NCBI GenBank assembly: GCA_015068245.1
Contig: SVKU01000002.1
Location: forward strand, 124,001-188,000
Source: Oscillospiraceae bacterium
GTDB lineage: Bacteria > Bacillota > Clostridia > Oscillospirales > Oscillospiraceae
Length of the DNA stretch: 64,000 bases
Reading direction: 5' to 3'
Position numbers and translations under genes: made by a program
The notes under the pieces: generated by a model
The model's database searches: none
What the model saw: the letters and a program-made list of their open reading frames with translations, nothing else
Told to the model about the DNA's origin: nothing
Part shown: positions 26,301-34,591 of the stretch, piece by piece
Position numbering within the stretch: position 1 is the stretch's first letter
How the letters are laid out: every line of letters starts with the position of its first letter

Positions 26301-27773
26301 ATGTCAAAAATCAAAGGCGTATCTGTTGAACTGCTTGAAAAACAGCCTTTTAAAATGCCCACTCTTGAAGAAATGCTTGCTTCAATGGGTGAGGGCGGTG
26401 GCCCTGGCGGTCCCGGTGGTCCGGGCGGTCCGGGCGGTCCCGGTGGTCCCGGTGGTCCGGGTGGACCCGGTGGCGGACCGGGAGGCCCTCCCGGCATGGG
26501 CAACCAGACAAAAGGTACTCCCACCGTACTCATCAAAAACGGTGAACTGGTGGAAGATGCCATGCAGAATCAGTTTATCTACGGCGGCGAATTCTATGAC
26601 GGCTATGCGTCCGATGTTCGCATCTGCACTTATGACGGCGATGTGGGCGGCATTTTCGCCACCGGCAAAGGCAGCTATGAGATAGACGGCATTACCGTCA
26701 GCAAAACCGGCAAAGGCGCAGGTCTGGGCACCGAGCGTGCAGGTATTGCCTCTTATGACCACGCCAATCTCACTGTCCGCAACGCCAACATCTACTGCAA
26801 CGGCCAGGCTTCGGTCTGTTCCTCCGCAGAGGAATACAGCTGCCTTAGAGTTTACAACTCCACCCTCATCTCCATGGGTGCCCCCTTTGGCGACGATGCT
26901 CCCGGCGGCAGCGTAGGTTCACCCCCTGCTGCTTTGGAGATCACCGGCAACACCCGCACTCACTGCACTCAGTCCAACTCCTACAGTTATTTTTACGACA
27001 GCACTATCATCGGTGACGGCTGGGCTGCCCTGTCCACCGACGGTTCCATGGGCTTCGTCCATCTCGAGGCTGACGGCTGCAAAGTCATTACCACCAAGGG
27101 CGGTTACGGCACCTATGCCGACGGCTGCTGCCATAACTTCTTCCACAACTGCGATTTCGACGTAGCTCACATGGCAGGCATCATGGCCGGTGAATGTGAC
27201 ATCACCTACAAAAACTCCGTATTCAAATGCGGCACTTACTTCAATATGATCCACTGCGTCATGGGCATGAAAGAAGAGGTCGGCGTGCTTAAGGTTCTGG
27301 GCTGCGACGTCCGCTGCCAAAAAGCTGCAATGATCGTCAAGAGTCAGAACGCAGAGATTACTCTTGACCGAACCAATCTGCTCACCGACGAAGGCGTGCT
27401 GGTACATTCCATCGTCAATGATGACCCCAACGCCACCAAAACCGGCGGTGCCAGGGTATACGGTATCCGTGTACATCTGAAAAACGGCAGCTATATGGGC
27501 GATATCGTCCACGAAGATACCGACCGTGATATGCACGTTTTCATCGATGGCAATACCACTCTGCTGGGCGCTCTGAAAAAGAGCTTCCTGCACATAGAAG
27601 AAGGCGGCAAGTGGGTTGCCACTGCCGATTCCGACATCGTTATCGTTGACGAACTTGATCTCGACTCCATCGACGCTGCTCCCCACGTTACAATTTCCGC
27701 TTTCGGCGGCGAAACCGGCGAATTCACTCTGGCTTCCGGCGGCAAGCTGATTGTAAGCTCCGAGCATAAATGA
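26301..27773 (+). CDS. GGP-tract right-handed beta-helix protein 1
   Basis: The 490-aa protein has no signal peptide. Residues 1-29 are a short lead segment, residues 30-67 are a Gly-Gly-Pro tract with nine Pro-Gly-Gly type units, and the rest is a repetitive beta-solenoid. Typical rungs are ASYDHANLTVRNANIYC, FYDSTIIGDGWAALSTDG and GGYGTYADGCCHNFFHNC. It is a close paralogue of the protein at 43063-44520 and more distantly of 51064-53184 and 29515-32178. Codons in the tract alternate among GGC, GGT, GGA, CCC, CCG and CCT, so the amino-acid pattern is maintained at protein level. No catalytic motif is obvious; a pectate-lyase-like fold is possible. It probably acts in the cytoplasm unless exported non-classically. 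Confidence 0.88.
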   Translation: MSKIKGVSVELLEKQPFKMPTLEEMLASMGEGGGPGGPGGPGGPGGPGGPGGPGGPGGGPGGPPGMGNQTKGTPTVLIKNGELVEDAMQNQFIYGGEFYDGYASDVRICTYDGDVGGIFATGKGSYEIDGITVSKTGKGAGLGTERAGIASYDHANLTVRNANIYCNGQASVCSSAEEYSCLRVYNSTLISMGAPFGDDAPGGSVGSPPAALEITGNTRTHCTQSNSYSYFYDSTIIGDGWAALSTDGSMGFVHLEADGCKVITTKGGYGTYADGCCHNFFHNCDFDVAHMAGIMAGECDITYKNSVFKCGTYFNMIHCVMGMKEEVGVLKVLGCDVRCQKAAMIVKSQNAEITLDRTNLLTDEGVLVHSIVNDDPNATKTGGARVYGIRVHLKNGSYMGDIVHEDTDRDMHVFIDGNTTLLGALKKSFLHIEEGGKWVATADSDIVIVDELDLDSIDAAPHVTISAFGGETGEFTLASGGKLIVSSEHK

Positions 27774-28249
27774 TTATTTAAATCGCTGTTCAGATCAAAT
27801 GGTCGCTTTGCGGCACATCAACATTTCCAAAGGAAATAATCACCCGGCGAAGCTGAATTTCGCCACGAAGTGTTTCCACCTTTGCTCAGCAAAGATTTCG
27901 TTGAAAGAGTCCCGGACAAAAGGGAGTTGGTCATAGGGGTATGACCAACTCCCAGCGATATAGATTTGCTTTGCAAATCTGTGATATACGCCGATAGCGT
28001 GTGATATAGGCTTCGCCTGTGATATATTTTCTGCGAAAATATTGATGAAAAGGACGATATCCGAGGATATCGTCCTTTAAAATTCAAATCATCACGAAGT
28101 GATACATCAACATGCCGCAGGCATATATCACATTGCGTCAGCAATATTTCACATTTCCAACGGAAATATTCCACTTTCCCGTTGGGGAAAATATCATTGG
28201 AGGTTGCGAAAATCCTTTTTCGCAACCTCCTTAGTCCGGGACTTTTTCA
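27774..28249. other. Gene-free stretch occupied by a hairpin array
   Basis: No coding region is supported. The stretch from about 27823 consists almost wholly of short palindromes; its core is described at 27908-28243. The left part (27823-27893) adds ATTTCC-AAA-GGAAAT, GGCGAA-N7-TTCGCC and TTTGC-TCA-GCAAA stems. Confidence 0.7.
27908..28243. repeat. 336-bp array of about a dozen mini-hairpins with terminal inverted repeats
   Basis: Ends AGTCCCGGAC (27908-27917) and GTCCGGGACT (28234-28243) are perfect inverted repeats. Between them lie palindromes at 27922-27953, 27962-27980, 27989-27999, 28008-28018, 28026-28040, 28049-28078, 28091-28103, 28112-28124, 28132-28145, 28153-28167, 28175-28190 and 28199-28230. 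Several are separated by a TGATATA-like spacer. The stems differ in sequence, so pairing rather than sequence is repeated. No protein is encoded. It resembles a non-autonomous palindromic element and is not a CRISPR array. Confidence 0.85.
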
Positions 28250-29107
28250 TTACAGGTCGTATCCGCAGTCTTCCTTGACTTTGCGGCGGTAAGCTGCTCT
28301 GATTTTTGCCAGAGTTTCGGGGTCTTTGCCGCCCACAGGCTTGCCGTCGATCTCGCTGACATTGGAGCAAAGATTGCTGGAGGAAGAAACGATGATCTCA
28401 TCTGCTTCAAACAGTTCTTCCAGCATGTATTCTTCTTCCACAACAGGAATGCCTTCCTGGTTGCACAGGGCAATAAGGTGTTTTCTTGTGATGCCGGGCA
28501 GGATAAGGTTATCCAGCGGTGCGGTTTTGAAAACGCCGTCTTTCAGGAAGCTGATATTACTGTGGGAACACTCGGTAACACGGCCGTTGCGGTGCAGAAC
28601 GGTTTCGCCTACGCCCGCATCGTGAGCCTGCTGATTGTAAAGCACGTTGGGCAGCAGGTTCAGTGTCTTGATGTTGCAGTAATAGAATCTCTTGTCTTCG
28701 GCAGTGATGAGCTTATAAACAGTTTCAATGGGAGTGGGAGTTTTGGGGCTGATCATAACCCAGAAGCTGGCACCGGTCTCGGCTCCGGAGAAGGCGTGGT
28801 TGCGCATACCTGCGCCGCGGGTTACCTGCCAGTATACAAAATTGACTTCGCTTTCCATCAAACCGACCAGTTCGATGAGTTTGGCTTTCATCTCTGCCTT
28901 TTCCATGGGAGGCTCAATGCTGATAAGTCTCATGCTGTTGTAGCATCGGTCAAGATGCTCGTCAAGTCCCAGCATACGTCCGTTGAAAGACAGGCAGGCT
29001 TCGTAAATACCGTCGCCAAAATAGCAACCTCTGTCCAGCATGGGTACCTGCATTTCTCTGATTGGGGAAATTTTACCGTTGTAATAAGCAAGGTCTGTGT
29101 ACTTCAT
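28250..29107 (-). CDS. dat: D-amino-acid transaminase (class IV PLP aminotransferase)
   Basis: The 285-aa protein has the class IV signatures LDRGCYFGDGIYEA and the PLP lysine region IKTLNLLPNVLYNQQAHDAG, followed by ETVLHRNGRVTECSHSN. The pattern and length fit D-alanine aminotransferase, which interconverts D-alanine and D-glutamate for peptidoglycan, rather than branched-chain aminotransferase. The start has AAGGAG. A small gene of unknown function lies immediately upstream (5 bases) and is probably co-transcribed. Branched-chain or 4-amino-4-deoxychorismate lyase activities are less likely alternatives. Confidence 0.88.
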   Translation of the reverse strand: MKYTDLAYYNGKISPIREMQVPMLDRGCYFGDGIYEACLSFNGRMLGLDEHLDRCYNSMRLISIEPPMEKAEMKAKLIELVGLMESEVNFVYWQVTRGAGMRNHAFSGAETGASFWVMISPKTPTPIETVYKLITAEDKRFYYCNIKTLNLLPNVLYNQQAHDAGVGETVLHRNGRVTECSHSNISFLKDGVFKTAPLDNLILPGITRKHLIALCNQEGIPVVEEEYMLEELFEADEIIVSSSSNLCSNVSEIDGKPVGGKDPETLAKIRAAYRRKVKEDCGYDL

Positions 29108-29112
29108 TGTAA

Positions 29113-29337
29113 CTACTCCTTATCTTTATCGATCCATTCAAAACTTGAATAGTAATATACATATGTTTCTTTAATTGATTCCCGGGCTTCTTCCTCGGTC
29201 ATGAAAGGAAAGTCGGTGTAGGTATTACCGTCGCTGTCTATAACGACAAAACCGTATTCCTGCCCCTCAACTGCCAGATATACTTCCTCTTCAAAGGGCA
29301 TATCCCCGGGCACAAACTTTGCCACCCAGCTTGCCAT
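29113..29337 (-). CDS. Small acidic hypothetical protein
   Basis: The 74-aa protein has a strong ribosome site (GGAGGTGG) before its ATG and ends five bases from the dat start. It is acidic and aromatic, with GQEYGFVVIDSDGNTYTDFPF in the middle suggesting a small beta-sheet domain. No family is recognised. The tight spacing implies it is translated with the D-amino-acid transaminase. Confidence 0.75.
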   Translation of the reverse strand: MASWVAKFVPGDMPFEEEVYLAVEGQEYGFVVIDSDGNTYTDFPFMTEEEARESIKETYVYYYSSFEWIDKDKE

Positions 29338-29439
29338 GGTGCTCCACCTCCGGAATATTCATGTTTAGATTATACTCCATTTAATTGTGAATGAAAAGGT
29401 AAATTTGCACGATTTTAACCACGTTCAACCATGTCCAAA

Positions 29440-29468
29440 TTGACAGATATGTCATGGAGTGATATGAT
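29440..29468 (+). promoter_or_regulatory. Near-consensus promoter of the SLH/beta-helix gene
   Basis: Perfect TTGACA (29440-29445), 17 bases, TATGAT (29463-29468), 46 bases before the ATG. The near-consensus match agrees with strongly biased codons in the gene, so high expression is expected. Confidence 0.88.
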
Positions 29469-29514
29469 ATCCTTGTTGAAACTACAACAATATTTCTGAA
29501 AGTGAGTGCAAAAA

Positions 29515-32178
29515 ATGAAGAAACTTATTTCTGTTATTCTCGTTATTGCTATGCTCGCTGCATGCGTGACCGCTTTTGCAGCCGGACCTATGCCCGGTGG
29601 TCCCGGAGGTCCCGGTGGTATGCCCGGCGGTGCTGCGGCAGAACCCTTTGAGTATGACGAAACTGCTCAGGCTCAGATTTACGAATTTGACGGCCTGACC
29701 ATTACCGGCGTTGAATATGTTGACGCCACCAAGACCGACAGCCAGTTGGTCTCCACCATCACCAAAATCGTCTACGAAGGCGGCGAGATCGCTGTTGACA
29801 GCGAAAAGTACAACGCCATCATGACCGTAGACGGCGCCCACGAGGACATCAAGCCCGGTACTTACGAAGGCGCAGTCGTTATCGAACTCATCAACAAGAT
29901 GGGTTCCCAGAGCGGCTTTTCCAAGTTTGACGGCGCAGGCGTCGTTATGACTTACTACAACACCGCTGCAGCAGTTGTTGCAAACAACAAGCTCCAGAAG
30001 GGCTACTCCGCCTCCTCTGCTCTTATCGGCGGCGAAACCACCGATACTGAGTCCAAGGGCGTTAAGTTTGATTCCAACGGCAGCTTCTTCAGCGGCTACT
30101 ATGTAACCGACTCCGAATACACCATTTCCGACCTTCAGATGAGCCTCCAGGGCTACGGCGGCGACGACTTCCAGGGCTGGGGCGCCGGCATCGTTGTCAC
30201 CAACAACGGCAACCTCACTCTGAATGACTCCATCATCGCCACCAAGGGCGTTATCCGTACCGGCATCTGGGTTGGCGGCACCGCTTCCCGCCTTACCGCT
30301 ACCGACGTTATCGTCACCGCTTTTAACGACGATGCCGCCGTGGCTTACAGCCTTGAAGACAACTATGCCGTTCCCATGATGGAAAAGGTTCCCTTTGCTC
30401 TTGGCCTTTCCGGCAATATCCGTGCCACCAATGTTCTGGGCTCCGGCTCCGCTGAATACATCAACTCCATCGTTGTTTCCAACGTCTGGGGCTCCCTCAG
30501 CACCGACTCCGGCCGTGCCGGCACTGAAGCTCTTATTGTAAGAGATACTCTGTCCGGCATCGGTACTCTCGAGCTTGCTCAGGAAGGCAAGGAATACACT
30601 GCCACCAAGACCGTCAACGATGTCACCTATGGTTTCACCGTTGGCACTCCCGAAACCAAGTCCTCCGGCTATGTCGCCTATGCTGACGCCGGCGTAAGAG
30701 ACTCCTTCTACGGTGTTCAGTTCTATGCTCCCGACTATATCGGCATCATGGCTTCCGGCACCTCCAACATGCACTTTGACGAAAACTGCTACGGTTACTC
30801 CGGCCGTGCAGGCTTCCTTATCCACCAGAACCAGGGTACTGCCGCAAACGGCGGCGGTCTGTACATCAACGGCGGTAAGTACGACGTTGAGGATCAGTTT
30901 ATCCTTGTTAAGGGCGGCTCCATCAACGGCTCCTACACCAAGACCAACGTTGAAGTAGACGGTGCCGAAGTCGACATCTTTGGCGACAATGCTCAGTCCG
31001 GCGTATTCTTCCAGCTGATGCAGAACGACGATGCAGGCAGCCCCGGTGCTACCGAATACACCATCGACGATCTGACCTATGCCGAAATCCTTGCCACCAA
31101 ACCCAGCAAGACCGTTGATCCCACCACCGGCACTTTCTCCAACATGACCATCAACGGCGACATTTACAACTCCATGTCCCGTTCCAAGCAGGATCTGGTC
31201 GTCACCCTCGACAATGTCAAGATGAACGGCAAGGTTTCTTCTGCTTACCAGTATCACGTTGACGAAAACGGCGAAACCGTTAACGACAAGGTTATCCAGT
31301 CCGTCACCTGCTTCGATACCGCATGGAACACCGATTACCTGTACATGGGTCGTATCGTCAATGTTCCCACTCCCGCTGTTCACAACGCTGTTAACCTGAC
31401 TCTGAAAAACGGTACCGTTTGGACCGTAGACGGTGTCAACTACCTCAGCAAGCTGGTCATCGACGAAACCTCCTCTATCGTTGCCGAAGATCTCCATGTC
31501 TCTGTCAACGGTCAGGAAGTTGAACTCAAGGCCGGCACCTATGAAGGTGCAATCATCGTTGCCAACGGCGAGATTCCTGTTTCCTTCGCCGATGTTGTTG
31601 AAGGCGCATGGTTCCAGGAATATGTAATGGCTCTGGTTGAAAAGGGCGTAGTCAGCGGTTATCCCGACGGCACCTACAGACCCAACGGCGATGTCACCTA
31701 CGGCGAAGCTCTTAAGCTGGTCGCTCTGGCTGCAGGTCTGCCCGAACAGGCTGCCACCGCTGCTCACTGGGCAGGCGGCTATCTGAACCTGGCTGTTGCC
31801 GCAGGCATCTTCGAAGCCGATATCGATCTGAACGCAGCTATCACCAGAGCTGACGTTGCAAAGATCGCCGCCACCCTGCTGAAGTACGAAGCCAAGGATG
31901 CCTCCCCCTTCGCAGACACTGACGACAAATATGCCGTTGCTCTCTACGAAGCCGGCATCATCGACGGCTATCTGGCAGAGGACGGCACCCGTACCTTCCA
32001 GCCCGAAGCCACCATCAAGCGCAGCGAAGTCGCCAAGATCATCTACGTCATGATGGGTCTGGACGAAGCTCCCGTTGAGGAAGCACCTGTTGAAGAAGCT
32101 CCCGAAGCTCCTGCTGAGGAAGTTTCTGCCGCGGAACCTCCCGTTGAAGGTGCTCCCGAACCTCCTCCTGCCCAGTAA
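29515..32178 (+). CDS. Secreted GGP-containing beta-helix protein with SLH domains
   Basis: The 887-aa protein starts at the ATG at 29515; an in-frame GTG three codons earlier is less likely. An N-terminal signal has a possible lipobox LAAC (C17) or signal peptidase I site (AFA). A short GGP tract follows (residues 24-39), then a beta-solenoid of about 650 residues (TDSEYTISDLQMSLQG, NNGNLTLNDSIIATKG). Three SLH-type repeats follow, with FADVVEGAWFQEYV, GYLNLAVAAGIF and FADTDDKYAVALYEAGIIDGY. The tail is an EEAPVEEAP repeat resembling the linker of the solute-binding protein at 57564. SLH domains anchor proteins to secondary cell-wall polymers, so this is the surface member of the family. Confidence 0.92.
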   Translation: MKKLISVILVIAMLAACVTAFAAGPMPGGPGGPGGMPGGAAAEPFEYDETAQAQIYEFDGLTITGVEYVDATKTDSQLVSTITKIVYEGGEIAVDSEKYNAIMTVDGAHEDIKPGTYEGAVVIELINKMGSQSGFSKFDGAGVVMTYYNTAAAVVANNKLQKGYSASSALIGGETTDTESKGVKFDSNGSFFSGYYVTDSEYTISDLQMSLQGYGGDDFQGWGAGIVVTNNGNLTLNDSIIATKGVIRTGIWVGGTASRLTATDVIVTAFNDDAAVAYSLEDNYAVPMMEKVPFALGLSGNIRATNVLGSGSAEYINSIVVSNVWGSLSTDSGRAGTEALIVRDTLSGIGTLELAQEGKEYTATKTVNDVTYGFTVGTPETKSSGYVAYADAGVRDSFYGVQFYAPDYIGIMASGTSNMHFDENCYGYSGRAGFLIHQNQGTAANGGGLYINGGKYDVEDQFILVKGGSINGSYTKTNVEVDGAEVDIFGDNAQSGVFFQLMQNDDAGSPGATEYTIDDLTYAEILATKPSKTVDPTTGTFSNMTINGDIYNSMSRSKQDLVVTLDNVKMNGKVSSAYQYHVDENGETVNDKVIQSVTCFDTAWNTDYLYMGRIVNVPTPAVHNAVNLTLKNGTVWTVDGVNYLSKLVIDETSSIVAEDLHVSVNGQEVELKAGTYEGAIIVANGEIPVSFADVVEGAWFQEYVMALVEKGVVSGYPDGTYRPNGDVTYGEALKLVALAAGLPEQAATAAHWAGGYLNLAVAAGIFEADIDLNAAITRADVAKIAATLLKYEAKDASPFADTDDKYAVALYEAGIIDGYLAEDGTRTFQPEATIKRSEVAKIIYVMMGLDEAPVEEAPVEEAPEAPAEEVSAAEPPVEGAPEPPPAQ

Positions 32179-32191
32179 TTGAACATAAACT

Positions 32192-32224
32192 AAAGGAGAC
32201 CGGTTATCCGGTCTCCTTTTTATC
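32192..32224 (+). terminator. Terminator of the SLH/beta-helix gene
   Basis: Arms AAAGGAGACCGG/CCGGTCTCCTTT around TTAT are followed by TTTAT, 14 bases past the stop. It also lies at the end of the convergent XRE gene. Confidence 0.9.
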
Positions 32225-32423
32225 GTTTCTTATCTGTCAGTCCAAGCAAATAATCCACACTGACATTGTATAGTTTCGACAGCTTTATCAAAACCTGTGT
32301 AGGAATGTCATTTTCGCCTGTTTCGTATTTGGAATAGCCTGTTTGAGACATATCGAGATATTTTGCTACCTGCGTTTGGTTCATATCGGCATCTTCCCGC
32401 AAATCCCGCAGTCTGGGGTACAT
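32220..32423 (-). CDS. XRE-family HTH repressor
   Basis: The 67-aa start is at the ATG at 32421-32423 (MYPRLRDL), eight bases behind GGAGG. A single helix-turn-helix domain fills the protein, with the recognition region QTQVAKYLDMSQTGYSKYETGE and the end VSVDYLLGLTDKK, typical of one-domain Cro/C1-type regulators. It is transcribed divergently from a 78-aa gene. The spacer holds a 17-bp inverted repeat that overlaps both predicted promoters, so it probably represses itself and its neighbour. Confidence 0.9.
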   Translation of the reverse strand: MYPRLRDLREDADMNQTQVAKYLDMSQTGYSKYETGENDIPTQVLIKLSKLYNVSVDYLLGLTDKKR

Positions 32424-32451
32424 AATCATCGCCTCCGGTGTCAGTATCCCA

Positions 32452-32493
32452 TAATCTGAAACAGGTTATTGATTTTTAACCTATTTCAGATTA
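32452..32493. promoter_or_regulatory. Operator palindrome with overlapping divergent promoters
   Basis: TAATCTGAAACAGGTTA (32452-32468) and TAACCTATTTCAGATTA (32477-32493) are inverted repeats with one mismatch and an 8-base centre. On plus, TTGATT (32469-32474), 17 bases, TAAAAT (32492-32497) forms a promoter. On minus, TTAAAA, 17 bases, GATTAT forms another. A dimeric HTH repressor bound here would block both. Confidence 0.8.
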
Positions 32494-32515
32494 AAATACC
32501 TATGAGGCGATTTGA

Positions 32516-32752
32516 ATGAAACTTGAATACTCTATTCTGATGGAAATAATCAACAAAAAAGACCTTGTAATATCGATCCCCGAATGGGATAACGAATCCA
32601 TAGCAGAGGCTATCAACAAGGTATCTGTGTGCTCACTCGAAAAGATATGCGAAATAATCAACACAGTGGATTGCTCCGATGCAGATCGAATAGAGCAAAT
32701 CGTATCCGTGTTGGAACTGATTGGACTTGGCCCTTTTTTCAGGTTTGATTAA
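32516..32752 (+). CDS. Small hypothetical protein divergent from XRE repressor
   Basis: The 78-aa protein has its ATG at 32516 behind GAGGCGA. It is helical and acidic (KVSVCSLEKICEIINTVDCSDADRIEQIV) and shows no recognised domain or membrane segment. It is controlled by the palindromic operator. Small partners of single-domain XRE regulators are often antitoxin- or phage-type accessory proteins, but nothing here proves that. Confidence 0.72.
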   Translation: MKLEYSILMEIINKKDLVISIPEWDNESIAEAINKVSVCSLEKICEIINTVDCSDADRIEQIVSVLELIGLGPFFRFD

Positions 32753-32918
32753 ACCCCCAAGACACTCTTTATGCTTTTATGACTCATTTGACCAAATTGC
32801 TTTTGTTATTGCCTCTCTTATGTACTTGAGGTGACACATTTAATTCCTCCCGAATACATTGTAATGCCGTTACTTTCGCATAATATGTTATCAGTAAGAT
32901 TATTATGGAGGTTTCCCT

Positions 32919-33815
32919 TTGAAAAGAAACGGTATTCGCAGGGCAGCGGCAATTATTCTTCTGACAGCAGCAATACTTCTCCTCTGCGGTTTTTATATTC
33001 CTGCATTTGCCGGACGTTCCAACAGTGGTTTTCTCCACGGTGTAGGTGAATACGCCGGCGGGCATCTGCTGGACTACGTTTACTATGAGCCGGAAGGCCG
33101 AGGCAGCTATCCTCTTGTTATCTGGCTCCACGGTCTTGGTCACGGCAAATTTCCCGGTGACCAGCTCAACGGCAACGAAATTGAAAACTGGTCAACCCGG
33201 GAATACCAGTCCAGATTTGATAATGCAGGCGGTGCATACATTCTCTGCCCTCGCTGTCCGGAAAACAACGACGTGACCTGGTGGTCAGCAGGCATGGAAG
33301 AAGCGTTGATGGCACTTATAGAAGAATTCATCGAGGAGCATACCAATGTAGACACCGACCGTATATACATCGGCGGCTTTTCCCTGGGCGGTTATATGAC
33401 ACTGGAAATGTGCAAGGCCTATCCCGATTATTTTGCAGCCGCATTCCCCGTGTGTCCGGCTGTCCAGCCATGGAACTCCGATCTCAGTCAGCTGTCGGAT
33501 ATGCCGGTCTGGCTCACCACTTCCACTCTTGACCGCACCGTACCGTACCGTATGGTGTCTGACTTTTGGGACAATCTGATGGAAGTTTCCAACGTGTCCG
33601 CCGATTGCCGCATTTCCCTGTTGGGTCAGGTGCGCAGCCCTGACGGAAGAAAGCTTTCCAATAACCACTATTCGTGGTACGCCGTAACGTCCGATATGTT
33701 TACAACGAAAAAACAGACCTATTTCAGCATGAAAACCTTTGACGGCAACGGCAACGAAATAGAGTTTAGCTTCCCCGACGGCATGATATCCTGGCTGTCG
33801 GGCCATACAAAATAA
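32919..33815 (+). CDS. Secreted alpha/beta-hydrolase (esterase, LpqC/feruloyl-esterase-like)
   Basis: The 298-aa protein starts at TTG (32919), seven bases from GGAGG. A signal anchor/peptide covers about residues 7-32. The hydrolase core has the oxyanion segment LVIWLHGLGHGKF, the nucleophile elbow GGFSLGGYM (catalytic Ser), the Asp in TTSTLDRTVPY and the His in NNHYSWYAV. It resembles polyhydroxybutyrate-depolymerase/feruloyl-esterase type enzymes acting outside the cell. Its position among beta-helix and glycosidase genes suggests action on plant or mucin polymers, which is inference. Confidence 0.88.
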   Translation: MKRNGIRRAAAIILLTAAILLLCGFYIPAFAGRSNSGFLHGVGEYAGGHLLDYVYYEPEGRGSYPLVIWLHGLGHGKFPGDQLNGNEIENWSTREYQSRFDNAGGAYILCPRCPENNDVTWWSAGMEEALMALIEEFIEEHTNVDTDRIYIGGFSLGGYMTLEMCKAYPDYFAAAFPVCPAVQPWNSDLSQLSDMPVWLTTSTLDRTVPYRMVSDFWDNLMEVSNVSADCRISLLGQVRSPDGRKLSNNHYSWYAVTSDMFTTKKQTYFSMKTFDGNGNEIEFSFPDGMISWLSGHTK

Positions 33816-33818
33816 ACA

Positions 33819-33863
33819 GAAATCCCCTTCTTAAAACAAAGTGTGTTTCAAGAAGGGGATTTC
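33819..33863. terminator. Hairpin between convergent hydrolase and cyclophilin genes
   Basis: Arms GAAATCCCCTTCTT/AAGAAGGGGATTTC (33819-33832, 33850-33863) start four bases after the hydrolase stop. It has no clean T-run but should act as terminator in both directions. It forms the left half of a repeat element. Confidence 0.65.
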
Positions 33864-33912
33864 TCCATTGCTCAGCAAGCTGATCAGCGTTTCGCAATGT
33901 TCGAAATGACAG
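33819..33912. repeat. Partial copy of the CTGTCATT-CGAAC repeat element
   Basis: The right part (GGGGATTTCTCCATTGC ... GCAATGTTCGAAATGACAG, 33854-33912) aligns with the reverse complement of the element at 44667-44773, including the end GTTCG-ATGACAG and the GGGGATT-CTCCATTGC block. The middle differs, and the left end carries another stem instead of the matching terminus. Confidence 0.7.
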
Positions 33913-33919
33913 ATATGTT

Positions 33920-34489
33920 TTAGTCAACAACCGTTATCTTCTCAATAATGGGTCTGTCTGCTCTGAGGGTAGTGCCGTTGCTGTCCTGAACAGGAGTGTT
34001 TTCGCATATTTCATCAACTATCTCCATGCCCTCGGTAACGTAACCGAAGCAGGCATACTGACCATCAAGGAAAGTGCTGTCCTGATGGACAATAAAGAAC
34101 TGAGAGCTGGCACCGTTCATATCATTGGAACGCGCCATGGATATGGCTCCTCTGGTATGAGACAAAGTGTTGGTGACACCGTTGGCAGCAAACTCGCCCT
34201 TGATGGTATCTTCAGAACCGCCGGTGCCGTTGCCGAGAGGGTCACCGCCCTGCATCATGAATCCATTGATTATGCGATGGAATCCAAGGCCGTCGTAAAA
34301 ACCGTCTTTCGCCAGTTTCATGAAATTGCCCACAGTTATGGGGGCTGCGTCACCGTTAAGTTCAACCTTGATAACGCCCATGTCTCTTATTTCGATCTCC
34401 ACATGATGGATGCCGGTCTCCTTTGCTCCGCAGCCTGCAAAACAAAGAATCATGGCAGCAGCGAGCACAAATGCAAAAAGTCTTTTCAT
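33920..34489 (-). CDS. Cyclophilin-type peptidyl-prolyl isomerase lipoprotein
   Basis: The 189-aa start is at the ATG at 34487-34489 behind GGAGATAAA. A lipobox MILCFAGC follows the signal. The cyclophilin domain has the catalytic and binding blocks GLGFHRIINGFMMQGGDP (Arg in FHR), SQFFIVHQDS and YACFGYV. It would help fold exported proteins at the membrane surface. It is monocistronic and divergent from the GGP-tract flavoenzyme. Confidence 0.93.
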   Translation of the reverse strand: MKRLFAFVLAAAMILCFAGCGAKETGIHHVEIEIRDMGVIKVELNGDAAPITVGNFMKLAKDGFYDGLGFHRIINGFMMQGGDPLGNGTGGSEDTIKGEFAANGVTNTLSHTRGAISMARSNDMNGASSQFFIVHQDSTFLDGQYACFGYVTEGMEIVDEICENTPVQDSNGTTLRADRPIIEKITVVD

Positions 34490-34517
34490 TTTATCTCCTT
34501 GTAACAAGTTCATTTTT

Positions 34518-34547
34518 CTGTACAAAAGGTTCGTACAGTGCTATAAT
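34518..34547 (+). promoter_or_regulatory. Promoter with inverted repeat, GGP-tract flavoenzyme gene
   Basis: TGTACA (34519-34524), 17 bases, TATAAT (34542-34547). CTGTAC (34518-34523) and GTACAG (34533-34538) form an inverted repeat inside the promoter, a likely operator. Confidence 0.6.
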
Positions 34548-34591
34548 CAATTATAGCTACATTGAAAAGAAAAGCAAGGAGGAATTCAATC

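Noticed and set aside
26391-26499. GGP tract as a simple slipped-strand DNA repeat or assembly artefact
   Set aside because: Gly and Pro codons vary irregularly along the tract, and similar tracts occur in other genes with different codon orders.
27908-28243. Possible CRISPR array
   Set aside because: Units are palindromes of differing sequence and length with no constant repeat and no cas genes nearby.
29482-31767. Long open frame opposite the SLH/beta-helix gene on the minus strand
   Set aside because: It is a mirror effect of the biased codon use of the plus-strand gene, which has a signal peptide, solenoid repeats, SLH domains, promoter and terminator. The antisense frame has none.
32220-32752. 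Prophage or integrated element marked by the XRE gene
   Set aside because: No integrase, structural or lysis genes and no flanking attachment repeats were seen.
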